NCBI GenBank assembly: GCA_023525715.1
Contig: JAKNSD010000059.1
Coordinates: 84,880 to 148,879 of the forward strand
Origin: Cichorium intybus
Taxonomy: Eukaryota; Streptophyta; Magnoliopsida; Asterales; Asteraceae
Reading direction: 5' to 3'
Length of the DNA stretch: 64,000 nucleotides
In this document: positions 27,631 through 41,051 of the stretch, one piece after another
How positions within the stretch are numbered: the first letter of the stretch is position 1
How the letters are laid out: the number at the start of each line of letters is the position of its first letter
Made by a program: the position numbers and the translations under genes
Notes under the pieces: generated by a model
What the model was told of the DNA's origin: nothing
Seen by the model: the letters and a program-made list of their open reading frames with translations, nothing else
The model's database searches: none

Positions 27631-28464
27631 TGGTTAAAGGAAATGTGTCAAGATATAGTGTTTTTTTTGTATATTGCAGTATCTTATAATATTTTTAAAG
27701 AGCCTTTCATTTTGTTCATTTTACCAACATCCTTTACTTACATCATTATAATTTACATAAAAATAGAAAAAACATCAGGATTAATCTGTATGATTTATAA
27801 AAAGGTTTCCGGTAATGACAACCATCAAATTCGGTTTGTGTTTGATCTTTATGGTTTCAATTTCCTACATGAATGGTCATTGATGTATCTAACTGGCATT
27901 TATACCATTTTTAATCTTTTTAGGTTTTTTTTCTTTTATATTAGTCAAATTTATAAAGATATTTAACTAGCGGGCCCACCAAACCCTCCCCACATTCTCC
28001 TTTCCTTCTCTTTTCTTCCAGTCATCCCACCATAGTTACCACCGACAACCTTTTTTCTGGTGAATGATTTTTCCAATGTGCAAAACCTACATCAGTGACA
28101 CCAGAACCAAAATCAAACAAAATTAATCCCAGAAAAGTCATAATTCTATGGGGTTTACTGGTTTTAGACTAATATTATTGTATCACCCACATTGGTGCCA
28201 CCAGAACCAACGTCAAACACCATGTCGTTTCAATTGCAGGTATTGATTTAACCTAATCCATAAATTTCATGTAGAAAGATAAATTGTTTGCAAACAGATC
28301 TAAGTACTCTAAATTAAAGACCTTGTTTCCTTTTACAAACAAATGTCAAAGCTCTATGCATCCATTTGTTAGGATCCACCGGAAAATATTTGGTTTTCCC
28401 ATGAAATCTGACTGTAAGACATATTAATAACCTGAACAGAAAGCTCAATCAGTTTCGAACTATA
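27435..28464. other. Intergenic sequence with a (TA)n array
   Basis: (TA)n at 27566-27628. A weak direct repeat ('CACCAGAACCAA..TCAAAC') occurs at about 28098 and 28200. The frame at 27643-27966 has no recognisable domain and is not called. Confidence 0.5.
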
Positions 28465-28804
28465 ACATCCTAATTTTTACAACAAAATTTTTCATTTTTT
28501 AAAATAAATTTAAATCATCAAAACATCTTAAACATAATATAAACCCATTTGTTCAATACCAAGTAATAACATTCCAAATTCCATGATATAAAAATCAGAG
28601 TAATAAACAAATATCAACGAAAGTCTCAAAAGAATAGTCAAGCCAGAGCCCAGATGTATGTACAGTCAAGTCACGCCCTTCCGTTTGTCCACGGAAGAAC
28701 CTGAAAAACATTTGACTTGAGAGTGAGTAAACACAAGGCTTAGTGAGTTCCCCAAAATACCACATGTTCCATTGCACAAACAAGCATACCACATAATGAC
28801 TTTC

Positions 28805-29065
28805 AAACTGACTTTGATCTGCTAAGCTCATGGACTGACTCTGTTTTACCAATACCTAAGGACTCTTAGACTGACTCTAGTTTCGTTCGGCTCACAGGCT
28901 GACTATGTTCCGCCTCTAAGAACTCTCAGACTGACTCTGATTCATCCGACTCATGAACTAGCTCCGTTTCGCCAATACCGATGGACTCTCGGACTGACTC
29001 TGACTCTGTTCGGCTCATAGACTGACTTTGTTCCCTCTTTAAGGACTCTCGGGCTGACTCTCATC
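28805..29065. repeat. Imperfect tandem repeat 'GGACTCT..GACTGACTCT'
   Basis: About four units of 55-65 bp. Each has a GGACTCT(C/T)(A/G)GACTGACTCT head followed by a (C/T)CGGCTCA(C/T)AG.CTGACT..GTT.C half-unit. The two half-units are themselves similar, so the array looks dimeric. Confidence 0.8.
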
Positions 29066-30044
29066 CATCCGTATACCATACAGTCATAAGAATGAATCAT
29101 ATGACCAAACAATCAACAAGCAATACCATACTATCCTAAGCATATAGTCGTACTCTAACGGGTCTTAAACAACCTACTACATGCAACATCACACATAGTG
29201 TAGTGAAAAGACCCACCTGAATCGGAAAACTGAATCACACACGGATAGGTCCTCGAAATAAATAGCAACATGAACCTCCTAAATCACCATTATGTATAAC
29301 TTAGTGACCCAAACCAATTAAAGGTCAATCCCTTAGTCCAAATTTTAAATCCACCAAAGTTTAACCAAAAGTCAAACTGGTAAAAAAGTCAATGGTCAAC
29401 AGTTAAAGTCAACGGCCATGACGCTGTGCGTCACGTCCATGAATCCTATGGCGTGTGCCCAGGGTAGACAGACACGTCGCGTTCCCTGGGTATTTCAGCG
29501 TATCTATTAAGTGCATAATCCATTAAGCCAACGACTAAGACTTTTTGGAAAGCGTCCACTAAGGCTCCTAATGGGTAAAAATACAAACTTTATGAACATG
29601 CGTATCTCATACATGTTAAACACTAACCCTAGGTCAAAATGAGGGTAAAACACCAAGAATCCTTTGCATGGCTTCAAGAGAGCTTGAGCATGCTCTCTTC
29701 TTGGCTCAATAGTTCCAGAAGTGACTTAGAGTTTCTTCAACTCCAAGAACAACATGCATAAATGGACCAAAACTACAACTAAACATTTCTAGATACTAGA
29801 TCTAAGCATGAAATACATAAAGCTTGGGATTTGATTATTTACAGAGGTCCAAAACGTGTATAGAAAGCTTGATCTAATTTGGAACTTTGCTTCCTTGCAC
29901 CACCTTCTTCTTCTACTTCAAGAAACACTCTAAATGCAAGAATGAGGCTCTTAACCACAAAGGAGGTTAGAGTTATGTTCTGGATTTAGTCTGTGGGTAG
30001 TGGGTAGACGCTGGTGAGAGACAGAGGTCATGAAAGTTGGTGCC

Positions 30045-30052
30045 CTTAAATA
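30045..30052 (-). promoter_or_regulatory. TATA-like box of the LTR
   Basis: TATTTAAG on the minus strand, just downstream of the GC-palindrome cluster. Assigned by position only. Confidence 0.3.
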
Positions 30053-30300
30053 GGACGCAAGGCCCGAAAATTAGGGTTTTGCAACCTAAGGGCGTCGCGC
30101 CGCGTAGAGAGCTGGATATGCCGCGTCCAGTCGTGCTCTGCACGCTGATCACTAACTCTTTTACGCATCACGTCCTTCCACTCGACGCGTCGCATAGGGC
30201 CAAAACTCTTCACAAATAATTAACAATTAACTCTTTATAACTTTAAACTCATACTCGGGGGAAATTGGCGTTGCACAAACAACCATTGAACCAGGTTAAT

Positions 30301-30979
30301 TTTTTAACATGTGTAGAGAATTGAGCTTTGGGCAATATCGTGATGGTAGAAACATCGAAAAACAAGCCGAATATCCCACTACAGTACTAAATTATGTTTT
30401 AAGTGTAAACCTTTAGTGTATTGTAAAGTTGAAAAAGGTTTTACTATAAGTTTGACATTAAAATGATATAATTTATAATGTTAAAGTTGGAGTTGGTTTG
30501 GATCTTATTGAATATTGAATATAAACTAATAAATATATATTAAAAGTCTCTCTTTATTAGAAAAAAACCTACAAAGGTTGCAAATAATCATATTGTCTTT
30601 AAATTTCAAAAATAAAAATTTTGGTTTATTATGGGTGGATGATTAGATATATCACCCTTTAATCAATCTGATTTTATGAAGTCGTAACATTTTTTTTATT
30701 ATATGTCATTTGTATCTATACATCATATATTTAGGATTTTTGGTGCATATACATATAGGATAAAATGTATTTTTTCGAAACAACAGATGATATCCAACTT
30801 TTATCTTACATGTGGTTCAAGTATAGTGCTAGATTTAGTTCTATGAATTGGACTTTATGGTGTTGTTCTTCTATCCTGACTTGTAAATTGTAATTTGTTT
30901 TTTTTGTTTTTTTACATATAATTCGTTATTCTTAAAAGATGTATTTACGAATTAATAATAAGATATAGGTATGTGTGAT
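30301..30979. other. AT-rich intergenic sequence
   Basis: Nothing recognised. Confidence 0.6.
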
Positions 30980-31037
30980 GTATGTTTATATTACTTTTTT
31001 TTTTTTTTTTTTTTTGAACGGCGTATGTTTATATTAC
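30980..31037 (-). mobile_element. Tail-only retro-insertion (28 bp) with 15-bp duplication
   Basis: GTATGTTTATATTAC occurs at 30980-30994 and again at 31023-31037. Between the copies lie only 21 T and GAACGGC (30995-31022). On the minus strand the insert reads GCCGTTC followed by poly-A. This is the same 3' tail as the SINE at 56587-56700 and nearly that of the LINE-like tail ending at 33953 (GTCGTTC plus A-run). The simplest reading is LINE-driven target-primed insertion of an extremely 5'-truncated transcript. Confidence 0.85.
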
Positions 31038-31689
31038 TTGCATATGTGTATGATGTATGTGGGATGGATGGATGGATGGGTGGGTATGCGAGAATAATGT
31101 AGTCTAAGATCCGACCAAAGCAAAAGAGACCTAAAACTCTAAAAGGGTTCAGGGTCAGGTAGTTTTCACGTTAGATTTTGTTGTCTCGGTGGTCTTGGAT
31201 TTTGGCCCATGACAACAAATATGCCATCCATTGTTACATGCATTTTTTTTATAATATATACATGCTAAAATACTATTAAATGTAATTATTATTAAAGCTC
31301 GGATATATAGCATCCGTTAGCTTAAAGGCAATTGTGGTGATTCTAACTTAAGGATGTGTAACATGTCGAAACAAGTCATTATGTGTTGAGACGAGTGGGT
31401 TAGGTCCCTTCCAAAAACTTATATCTATTTTTTAATTTTATAATAGTTCATAAATTATATGATTACTAAAATGATATTACTCAAAGAAGTAAGTAATCGA
31501 AGAGGATGTAAATATTTGAATATATTTGTGTTCCTTTCGACCTTTTTGACCAAGTTGGTTAATTGCATTTCATGGTAATTATTTAAAGGGTAATGGTAAA
31601 AAAAAACTTCATGATGTGATATGTGTATGTGAAAGTCATATGAGCGTTGAAAAGACTCTCTCTGACTATATAGTTACAAATCCACATCG
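31038..31689. other. Intergenic sequence
   Basis: A short (GGAT)n tract lies at 31066-31080. Nothing else recognised. Confidence 0.6.
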
Positions 31690-32100
31690 GGATACATGTA
31701 CATGTTAGCAAGAGGAGTTATTTCATGGAAGAGTTCTAAGCAGACTTTGGTAACTTATTCCACTATGTCGAAAAAGTTGTAGCATGCTTCGAGGCATCGT
31801 ATCAAGGGATATGGTTGCAGAGTTTTGTCACAAGGTTGTGTATTATTGGTGTTAAAAACCACTAAAGTTGTATTTTGACGATAAGTCAACGATGTATTTT
31901 TCAACAACATAGGTGCTACTAAGGCAAATCATATTGACATTAAGTTTGTGGATGTTAAAGAAACAATGCGAAATAGAAAAATCTTAATAGAGCACATTGG
32001 GACAAACTCCTGATGACAGATCTGCTCATGAAAGGGATTACCTCCCAAGGTCTCTCACGAGCATACTACACACATGAGTGTGATAAAGCTTGATCATATT
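31690..32100 (+). pseudogene. Ty1/copia RNase H remnant
   Basis: Frames in turn give ISWKSSKQTLVTYSTMSKK, then VACFEASYQGIWLQ, then GATKANHIDIKFVDVKETMR, ILIEHIGTNS and LLMKGIT. This is the conserved order of copia RNase H ('SxKQ..STxxAE..A....A..E..W' and 'KHIDxKxHxxRE....I...........T'). Multiple stops and shifts are present. It belongs to a different copia family from the 10.7-16.3 kb element and only the 3' end is left. Confidence 0.65.
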
Positions 32101-32810
32101 TTGTTTTAGTGGGAGTTTTATATTTTATTTTCATGCTTTATGTATTGTTTAAGAGCAATTATTTATTTCTGTATAGAACTAAAGATTCGGTTTATTACAT
32201 TATTATTAATTTGAAGTTTTATCTAGCTTCAAGCTAAATATGTACTCGTAGGAAATCTAATTTGATTTTAAAACCATACATTTATGTTTAATCTATGTCG
32301 TTTAGTCATATGTGTATATGTGACTATTGATAAGTTTAGTTATGAAACTTGTAACAAATGCCGCTTTGATCTTATACTTTTATGATTAATGGGCGAGATT
32401 GTTTAAAAATACCAATATTATAATCATATAAGTTAAAGCGTTTATATGGTTATATGTACATTTAGATATTCGTGGTACAGTGAGAGACTGATAGATATTT
32501 TGGACCACTAAAATTAAATGTGTATATTATTATCATTAAAATTCAGATTTAATATGGAATGATATTTGAAATTGTTGATTGACTGATTTTAAATAGTAAA
32601 TAAACCCTATCTAGTGTTTATCTTGTGGGTTGAGTTCCCGATTGACTCAAACTCATCTTTATCCATTAAAACTCTTATATTCGGTTATATCTCAATCTAT
32701 ATAAACACGTGACCAGTAGCTACTCAGATATACGAAATACATACAATAAATTCGTGAATCTTATTACTGAGGGTTTATAAAAAGCTTTTGAGATCAACGA
32801 GAAAGTGAGG
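32100..32810 (+). mobile_element. copia 3' LTR-like region
   Basis: Follows the RNase H remnant. A purine-rich AGTGGGAG (about 32109-32116) could be the polypurine tract. A TATA-like CTATATAAACACG lies at about 32696-32708. The right boundary is not defined, and no partner LTR is in the window. Confidence 0.4.
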
Positions 32811-33599
32811 CTTTGTGTGCAGAAAGTCTAGTGAGCGTTGCTTGAGAGTTTGGTATCTGTCTTCTTCACCTTGGTACTTGAGTGAGGTTTGTGAGTTTCA
32901 TTTGGTGTGGATTTGGTCTTTGAGTGGGTATTTGTGTGGTCTCAGGCTTTGTTTTAGTCTCTTGTCTTATCTTTTACTTGGAGGGGGTGGGGTGGGTGCG
33001 GGTGCGTCTTGGTGTTTTTTGGTGTTGTATTTACGCAACTGTTTTGGTGTGCGTTTTTTCTTTCTTGTATTGGGTAGCTTTTTAGGTGGTTTGTTGCGGT
33101 AAATACTCTTTTCGTAACTTACATTTCGTGCATTCAGGTGGGTTTGGGTGTGTGTGTTTGTTGGGTGCGTGTTTATTTTGTTTCCACATTTGGTCTTTGT
33201 TGTTTCACAGGTGTTACTCAGTTGGTTTATGGATTAATGGATTATTCAGTTGGTTCATGTTTGCATTCGAAGTTATATTTGAGCCTTAAGGTTTCAGTTT
33301 GGTGTACTGGCTCTTTGAAGCTATGTTGATTCAAATGTTGGTGGTTCCTTGGGTTGTGTGGTGCTGAGTTTCCATGGAGTTATGCATAACCCATTCATTT
33401 CCTCTGTTGCATTCAGGCGGCGTTTTTAGTGGGATTTTTTCGCATTGGTTCAGTTAACATAGCTATTTTGCTGCTATATTGCTGCTGGTGTTTCCTCTCT
33501 CAATTAGATGTTCATGATTTTATTCTCCCAAAGATGTAACGTAGTGTTGCGGGCGATTTTCATCGTGTTTTGGTGCTCCTGCTCATGAGTTCGGTGCTG

Positions 33600-33953
33600 T
33601 TGTTCTTTGCAAGTTTTCGGAGGTTTGGACGTTTTTGCCCCTGCGACATATTAGGCTAAAGTCTACTGATTGTTTAGGTTTTGTTCTGGGGCCTGAGCTT
33701 GGTCGATTTGGTCCCTGCAACATGTTTGGGCTGCTGTCTTGATTTCTTGGTTTCTTAGTATATAGCCTCCTGGCGTGGTTCAACCCTTATGGGTTTTCTT
33801 TTCCATTTATTTAGTTTTTGGATCCCCACTAATCTCCTTCTGTTCTTTTATTGTTCTGCATTTATTTGATGTACTTTGTTGTAATTTTTTTCCTTGCAAG
33901 TTTCTTGCTTTCTGGTTTGTTTAATGAAATTGTTGTCGTTCAAAAAAAAATAC
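33600..33953 (+). mobile_element. LINE-like 3' untranslated tail
   Basis: T/G-rich, non-coding sequence ending in TTTAATGAAATTGTTGTCGTTC and a run of A (to 33953), the usual ending of plant L1-type LINE 3' regions. The T/G-rich character extends left to about 32815, so the insertion may begin there, but no ORF2 domain is present. The call rests on the tail. Confidence 0.5.
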
Positions 33954-33977
33954 TAGCCCTACACATCAGATTAGAAA

Positions 33978-34000
33978 NNNNNNNNNNNNNNNNNNNNNNN
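33978..34000. other. Assembly gap (23 N)
   Basis: Twenty-three undetermined bases. Confidence 1.
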
Positions 34001-34039
34001 GTAATATGATGATTTAGTTAAACTTTGTTAAAGTTTAAT

Positions 34040-34618
34040 AAAGAGAAAAAGACAAAAATAGCATTATCTCAGAAGTTTTTGCCATAAATAATAAAAAATT
34101 AGGCAAAAGACCAAAATAACCACCATTTTTTTTCATTGAAAGCCATCTGCGAAAATGGCACATCATCTGTGATTTTTTTTTCAGTCGAAAATGACCTTGG
34201 TATCCATCTGTGAAAATTACTTCTCATCTGCGATTCTCTCTTAACCATCTGAAAAAAATTATTATTTTTAATTATTTTTAATTATTTTTAATTATTTGAA
34301 TACTTTTTTTAGGTAGGGATCATGTGTCCGCTACTTCAGTATCTAAAAAGGTTTCGTTGAAAAAGAAAACCGTTCTTATGCGTTTTTAGCGTTTTCATAA
34401 AAACATTTTATTGCATCTTTTTGCATAGACGTAATTCCTTCATAGGATATCGTTTAAGTTTGATTTCTGCCGATCTTATTTAATAATTATGGGTATTTCA
34501 CAGCCCAGTTCATAGTGTTCATGCTAACTTGTTATAAGTATGGCTTTCCTCTTCTGAATTTTTGGTTGCTTTTTGACAAAAACTTATATGATTAGACTGT
34601 TTTTGTCTTTTTCTCTTT
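34040..34618. mobile_element. TIR element (AAAGAGAAAAAGACAAAA ends)
   Basis: The left AAAGAGAAAAAGACAAAAAT and the inverse of the right AAAGAGAAAAAGACAAAAAC match for about 19 bp. The interior repeats CATCTG(C/T)GA words and has a (TTAATTATTTT)n tract (34255-34300). Non-coding. Target duplication not resolved, so superfamily uncertain (Mutator-like is my guess). Confidence 0.6.
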
Positions 34619-34745
34619 AATAAATTGCATAAACTAAAAGGTAATTTTGTTTTAAAAAGTTAAATATTGATATAAGAATAATTCATTTTAATATAATTGA
34701 ATTTACTCCACATAACAAGAATACATCAATAATACAAGTTCTGTC

Positions 34746-34753
34746 CCACTAGA
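34746..34753 (+). repeat. 8-bp target-site duplication, left
   Basis: CCACTAGA, identical to 36329-36336. Confidence 0.9.
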
Positions 34754-36328
<1,575 letters not shown>

Positions 36329-36336
36329 CCACTAGA
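36329..36336 (+). repeat. 8-bp target-site duplication, right
   Basis: CCACTAGA, the partner of 34746-34753. Confidence 0.9.
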
Positions 36337-37157
36337 TGCAAAATTGAAGTAATACAGGGTATACCATGCTTTGAAAGAAGTCAAATCCCTATTCAAATGT
36401 GATTCCAAATTGCATAAGACGACTCTTCTATCATAAATTTTTTTGGGCGAAACAATGTGCGTAATATAAAAGCAAATTATAAATAAATGATGATTGATAC
36501 CTAAATAAACACATGATTACTAGAATCAACAATGTGTGGATGTTCATTTAGTCTACAAACCGAAGTTGTTGCATTCGGGGCATAATATAACAAATTTGGG
36601 CCCAAACAAACAATTATCATGATTATGGTAAATTAAGACCTTTCTTGTAGCTACTTGCAGGTTTTATAGTTATTACTAGAAGAATTCTCGCGCGTTGCAC
36701 AAAAACAAAATTATGTAAGTAAAATAATAACATATATGTTTTGTTAAAAAAATATCTAAGTCATTGTCATTAACTATGAAATAACAATTTTATATAAGAA
36801 ATCAAAATGTTGATGTATCACTAATGAATTATCATATATCAATACATTCGTTCTAAAAATATCAGAAAATAAATAAATAAATAGTTAATTAATATCATAA
36901 TAAATAAACAATAAGAAATTTTTAATCAGAGAATGGTAAAAATAAGATAAAGAATTTACAGTATAGTTGGAATCTTTATTGTGAATTTTTTTAGACTTAT
37001 TGGTAATAATTTAACATAAGTATAAAAAATTTTAGTTACAAATAACTATTGTTTAAATATTATTTTTGTTTTTTGTTTGCCAATAATGAATATAAGTAAA
37101 ACATCACATTTTCTGTATTTCTTGATTTTCGAATTAATATACAAATCTTTTTAATTA
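36337..37157. other. AT-rich intergenic sequence
   Basis: A short GC-rich word TCTCGCGCGTTGC at about 36683 stands out in otherwise AT-rich DNA and resembles ends of some plant MITEs; no partner end found. Confidence 0.5.

Positions 37158-37241
<84 letters not shown>
37158..37241. repeat. (CT)n(AT)n microsatellite
   Basis: CT to about 37176, then about 65 bp of AT. Confidence 0.95.
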
Positions 37242-37243
<2 letters not shown>

Positions 37244-37250
37244 CATTATT

Positions 37251-37538
37251 AGAAATAAATTGAAAAGTCATGAGAGTTTCAAATCAATATTGAAGTATTA
37301 AAAGAAATTTAGAAAATCAATGGAAATATGAAAAGACATAGGAGTTTCAAATGAATGTGGTGCTTTGAAATATGCCTCTATTATAAGATATATTAGAAAA
37401 AATTGAAAAGTCATGAGAGTTTCAAATCAATATTGAAGTATTGAAAGAAATTTAGAAAATCAATGGAAATATGAAAAGACATAGGAGTTTCAAATGAATG
37501 TGGTGCTTTGAAATATGCCTCTATTATAAGATATATAG
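37251..37538. repeat. Near-identical tandem duplication with internal sub-repeat
   Basis: Two copies (about 37251-37394 and 37395-37538) of a 144-bp unit differ at only a few positions. Within each unit, TGAAAAGTCATGAGAGTTTC and TGAAAAGACATAGGAGTTTC mark two diverged half-units. The ABAB order resembles a two-step higher-order repeat. Confidence 0.9.
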
Positions 37539-37673
37539 ATTGATCAATTGTATTATTGTGCGAAGCATTCTTATCGCGTTTGTTTTGCTCCCGTTTATAG
37601 TTGTTCGATATCTTACACAATTTAACAACTCTTCCAAAATTGAGAAGGATAAATTAATATGTGTGTACATATA

Positions 37674-37975
37674 GACAAAAGTTCAATAGAGAACCAAAAT
37701 AAAACAAGGAACCAATCGTAAGCGTCGGAATGCAATTTATCGATAGCTGGAGATAAGATTGTAAGTTTTTAATTTGGACGTGCATGTAGTGGATCATAAC
37801 AAAAAATCATTTCGTTTTTTTATTTTTTATTTTTAGAGCTTATTTTTATCGAAATAAAAAACCTAATATATCAAAATTCATAATTTTTTATTCTCTTTCA
37901 ATAAACACCCATATCAATATACTAAAAACGAAAAAAAATTCAAAAATTTTGTTCAGATTCACAACACCTAATTAA
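37674..37975 (+). mobile_element. Truncated 'AGTTCAATA' element
   Basis: The start AAGTTCAATAGAGAACC and the following GGACGTGCATGTA.(T/C)GGAT phrase match the inner ends of the two elements at 41590-42836 and 43565-44060. The palindromic part of the family is missing. Non-coding. Confidence 0.5.
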
Positions 37976-38139
37976 TGCTGAAACACCCTCGCTTAAGGCT
38001 TTTCATAAAACATCATTTTAACCCATGGTTATCATCGTTGTTCTAAAATCATCCTTTAGTGAAAACTTCAATTTCAACATCTTCAAATAAGTCATCTTCT
38101 TTCAAAACCATTTTTAAAACACATGGGGTTTAATGAGAA

Positions 38140-41051
38140 ATAATTTAGGTTTAAGTTGCGGAAAACATCTTTTGGTCCCATTTTAGATAAAGCATTTTAG
38201 TTTATAAAATAGCGATGTTGTAACAATTTAAATACCATTACACAGTTCAAATGATACCACACAAACCGTGGCCTTCTAAACATCCAGCTCTTCTAAGTCA
38301 TCTAAACTCCTCAACCTGAGTACACATCAAAATAAGTTAGGCAATTGAAATGCCTAGTGAGTTTACCCGAGGTTGACCCATTTCGAGTGAGTAGTGAACT
38401 ACCACACTCGGGACAAACCCCCAAAAAAAGTTTTAACACACACTTCAAAAGTTATTTAAAACATCATAAAGGTTTACTCAAAATAGATAGTATTGATATG
38501 CAAACGCAATGCATGATGCAACTATCCCAAACCCACGTCCATCTCATAAAAGTTCAACTCACCTCGATGGCACCTACCTAAGTTCACAAATGACACGCAC
38601 GAAGCATATCACTCAATCCCCATATAGGTTAAACTAGAACTAGTGGCCATCACACTAGTCCCATGAGGGTTAGCAACTCCCTCATGCGTCTCCTCACCCT
38701 CTTTATTTTAGAGAAGGGTAAAACTCAAAACATCGTAAAGGTGGCTACTTCAACCAAACATCATTAAACATCTTTAAGGTCATCATAAGGTTCACTCGGT
38801 CAATCCCATCCTATATGCAATGAAATGCACAAGTAGGATGCTTAAACATCTTTCAAAACATTATCATCATCTTTATTTGAAACATCTTTAGAAAACTCGT
38901 TTTCATGCAATGCACAAGTAGTAATCATATAACACGTTGCACATAATATCATGCATGAAAAGTAATTGACAACACACACAAAAGATAGTTGGAAGGATGT
39001 GTACTCCCGGTAAACTCACCTGAAGGACGACTGAAAAGTCAACACTAGCCTTGAAACATCATCGAGTCTGAATTTGTCAATTTCTAGACCTCCTCTGCTC
39101 AACCTCTAATTTCCTATGATCAAATCGTATAGAAATAAATACGTGCACAAAATATATCACCTTTACCAAACCTAGACTATGGTCTCAGCCAATAATAGAA
39201 CATATGTCTATACGAGGATTAGGTCTAATTGTCTTGTCTATAAATCATCTTACTTAATTTACCATACTAGGATCCTCATTTTTTAAATGCCACATCTTTC
39301 ATTTAGAAAGGTTTATTTTCTCAAAAAGTCTACTGTAGTTAAAATATAATTTATGGCTCAAAATATTAGAAATATTCTTATTATTTCTAATAATAGATTT
39401 AAATGGCATTTAAATGAATAACTTATATTTTAAATAAAGAGTTAAGCAATAATAATCATACTTTAAATCTATTTTCATTAAATTGCAATTAATATAATTT
39501 TAGATATTGTTATTCTAGCTAAAAGCCCAAAGTAAAGGTCTAGCAATCTGTTACGTATGATAAGTAATCCAAACTTGAGTCCATTAAACCTAGTCCAATT
39601 AAGCTGGCCCAAACTCCCCAACGAGCCCAACAAATCCTAACCTAGCAATACGTGAGAGTCTGAGAGACGAGACTTACCTCATCAATTCGTTCCCACCTTC
39701 AGCTTGATTCAGTGGTGGCCGGCGCCACCATCTTCTCCGGTAGATTCTTTTGCTCCTACGAAAGTCATCCCGCCCACACTATATATCTCTGACAATAGTG
39801 GCTCAACCGACCGGTCATCGACGGAATAAGCTAGCTCCACAATCAATCGCTCCCTAATTCCGGTCATCCATCCTCCGAACCTAACTCCTTCTCCGGCTTT
39901 GATCTTCTCCGATGTTAACTCGTCTCCGGCGACAGATGCATTTCCGTAAAACCATGCCATCCTCCAACCGGTTTCCCAGTCACTGGGACCATCATTGATT
40001 CCACTAGCCGTGGTGACCCAATCCGACTCCATCTCCTTCTCCGGTGGTTTCCCATCCTCGGCGAAGCTCACTCCCCCGACAACTGCACATTTCTCCGGCG
40101 ACCGCACTCCATGAAACCCACTGGTAACTCAATGGTGCACCCCCACATCCCGCCGAATCATTCTTCCCCAGCACCACCATCTCTTCCGCCAATGCACCTA
40201 GTCACTTGGACCTCTAGAGCCGGTCACGGAGCTCCCGCTAACCCACATTGTTCCCCATTCTCAATCACTCTTTCTGCCTATAATCTCTCTTCAGCATTTC
40301 CTGTTGTGGAGAACCACCATGGATTTGTCCAAGCTCTACCACTCCTCTCTCATCTCGACTTTATCTCTCTAACACTTGAAGGGGACTCACCAAAGATGGT
40401 GATGGAATTCTCACACTCACTCCTCATACCCTATTGCTCACGGTTCCACCGAGGAGAACCTTCTCCCACTCTTTCTAACTCCACATTCCTACTGTTGCTT
40501 CCCCTCTCTCTTGATCATGCTCTCCTAAAATCTCATAGAACAGAATCTCTACAAACCAGAATTTGCACACACACGAAAATGGGAATTACATGGACCACTA
40601 GCCCTGAATTTACTAAAATGCCCTTCCCATTAATCCCTGTTTGTCTTTACTGGTAAATTACCAAACTACATTCCATTAAATGCATTTGACATGTTGTATA
40701 AAATTACCAAAATATCCACTCATTTTAAAACTAATTTATGGATTTGAAACCAAGTTTGATTATAAAAAGTTTGTCGTTCTGAAAGAGTAAATTCATAAAT
40801 AAGATTTCTAAAGTTCCCTCAACTTTATATAAATGACCAAAATTATTAACATGATAATGAACGTGCGAATTCTTAATAGAATCATGTCTACATATGTATT
40901 TGCATAACATCACGATCTCAAGATAGACGACTCCTAAAACATGAGCAAATTCTGAAAATTATTCACTTATTTTTTTTAATAAAATGATAAAATAAATTTT
41001 ATTTTATCGGTTTAAGTTCAAAACTTTTAGCCCCAAAACACGGATGTTACA
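38140..41051 (-). mobile_element. Long LTR-type sequence, minus orientation
   Basis: The right edge reads, on the minus strand, TTTAAAGGGTGGATAATTGTAACATCCG: a purine-containing stretch followed by TGTAACATCC, the junction between pol and 3' LTR in many plant chromoviruses. Left of that junction are about 2.9 kb of non-coding sequence with LTR-like texture, including the 'GCCTAGTGAGTT' phrase shared with 28738. Right of it (41052-41100) is what would be the element's internal end, soon lost. Frames at 39709-40107 and 40111-40656 have no recognisable domains. The other edge near 38140 is an estimate. Confidence 0.45.

Larger units (their letters stand above)
28465..30300 (-). mobile_element. 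LTR-type sequence, minus orientation
   Basis: Non-coding, with the build of a long plant LTR. Read on the minus strand there are GC-rich palindromic words (30088-30192, e.g. GGCGTCGCGCCGC), then a TATA-like TATTTAAG (30045-30052), then a leader-like region. Further along is sequence resembling the 38140-41051 LTR (shared plus-strand phrase 'GCNTAGTGAGTT', at 28738 and 38352). 28805-29065 is a tandem repeat. No flanking internal domain is seen, so this may be a solo or truncated LTR. Confidence 0.45.

Noticed and set aside
27643..27966. 107-codon frame rich in Ile, Phe and Tyr
   Set aside because: AT-rich background translation with no domain; no conserved motif or splice context.
39709..40656. 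Two adjacent frames (132 and 181 codons) in the LTR-type sequence
   Set aside because: No recognisable domain on either strand, location inside LTR-type DNA, and composition explained by TCTCCGG-rich sequence.
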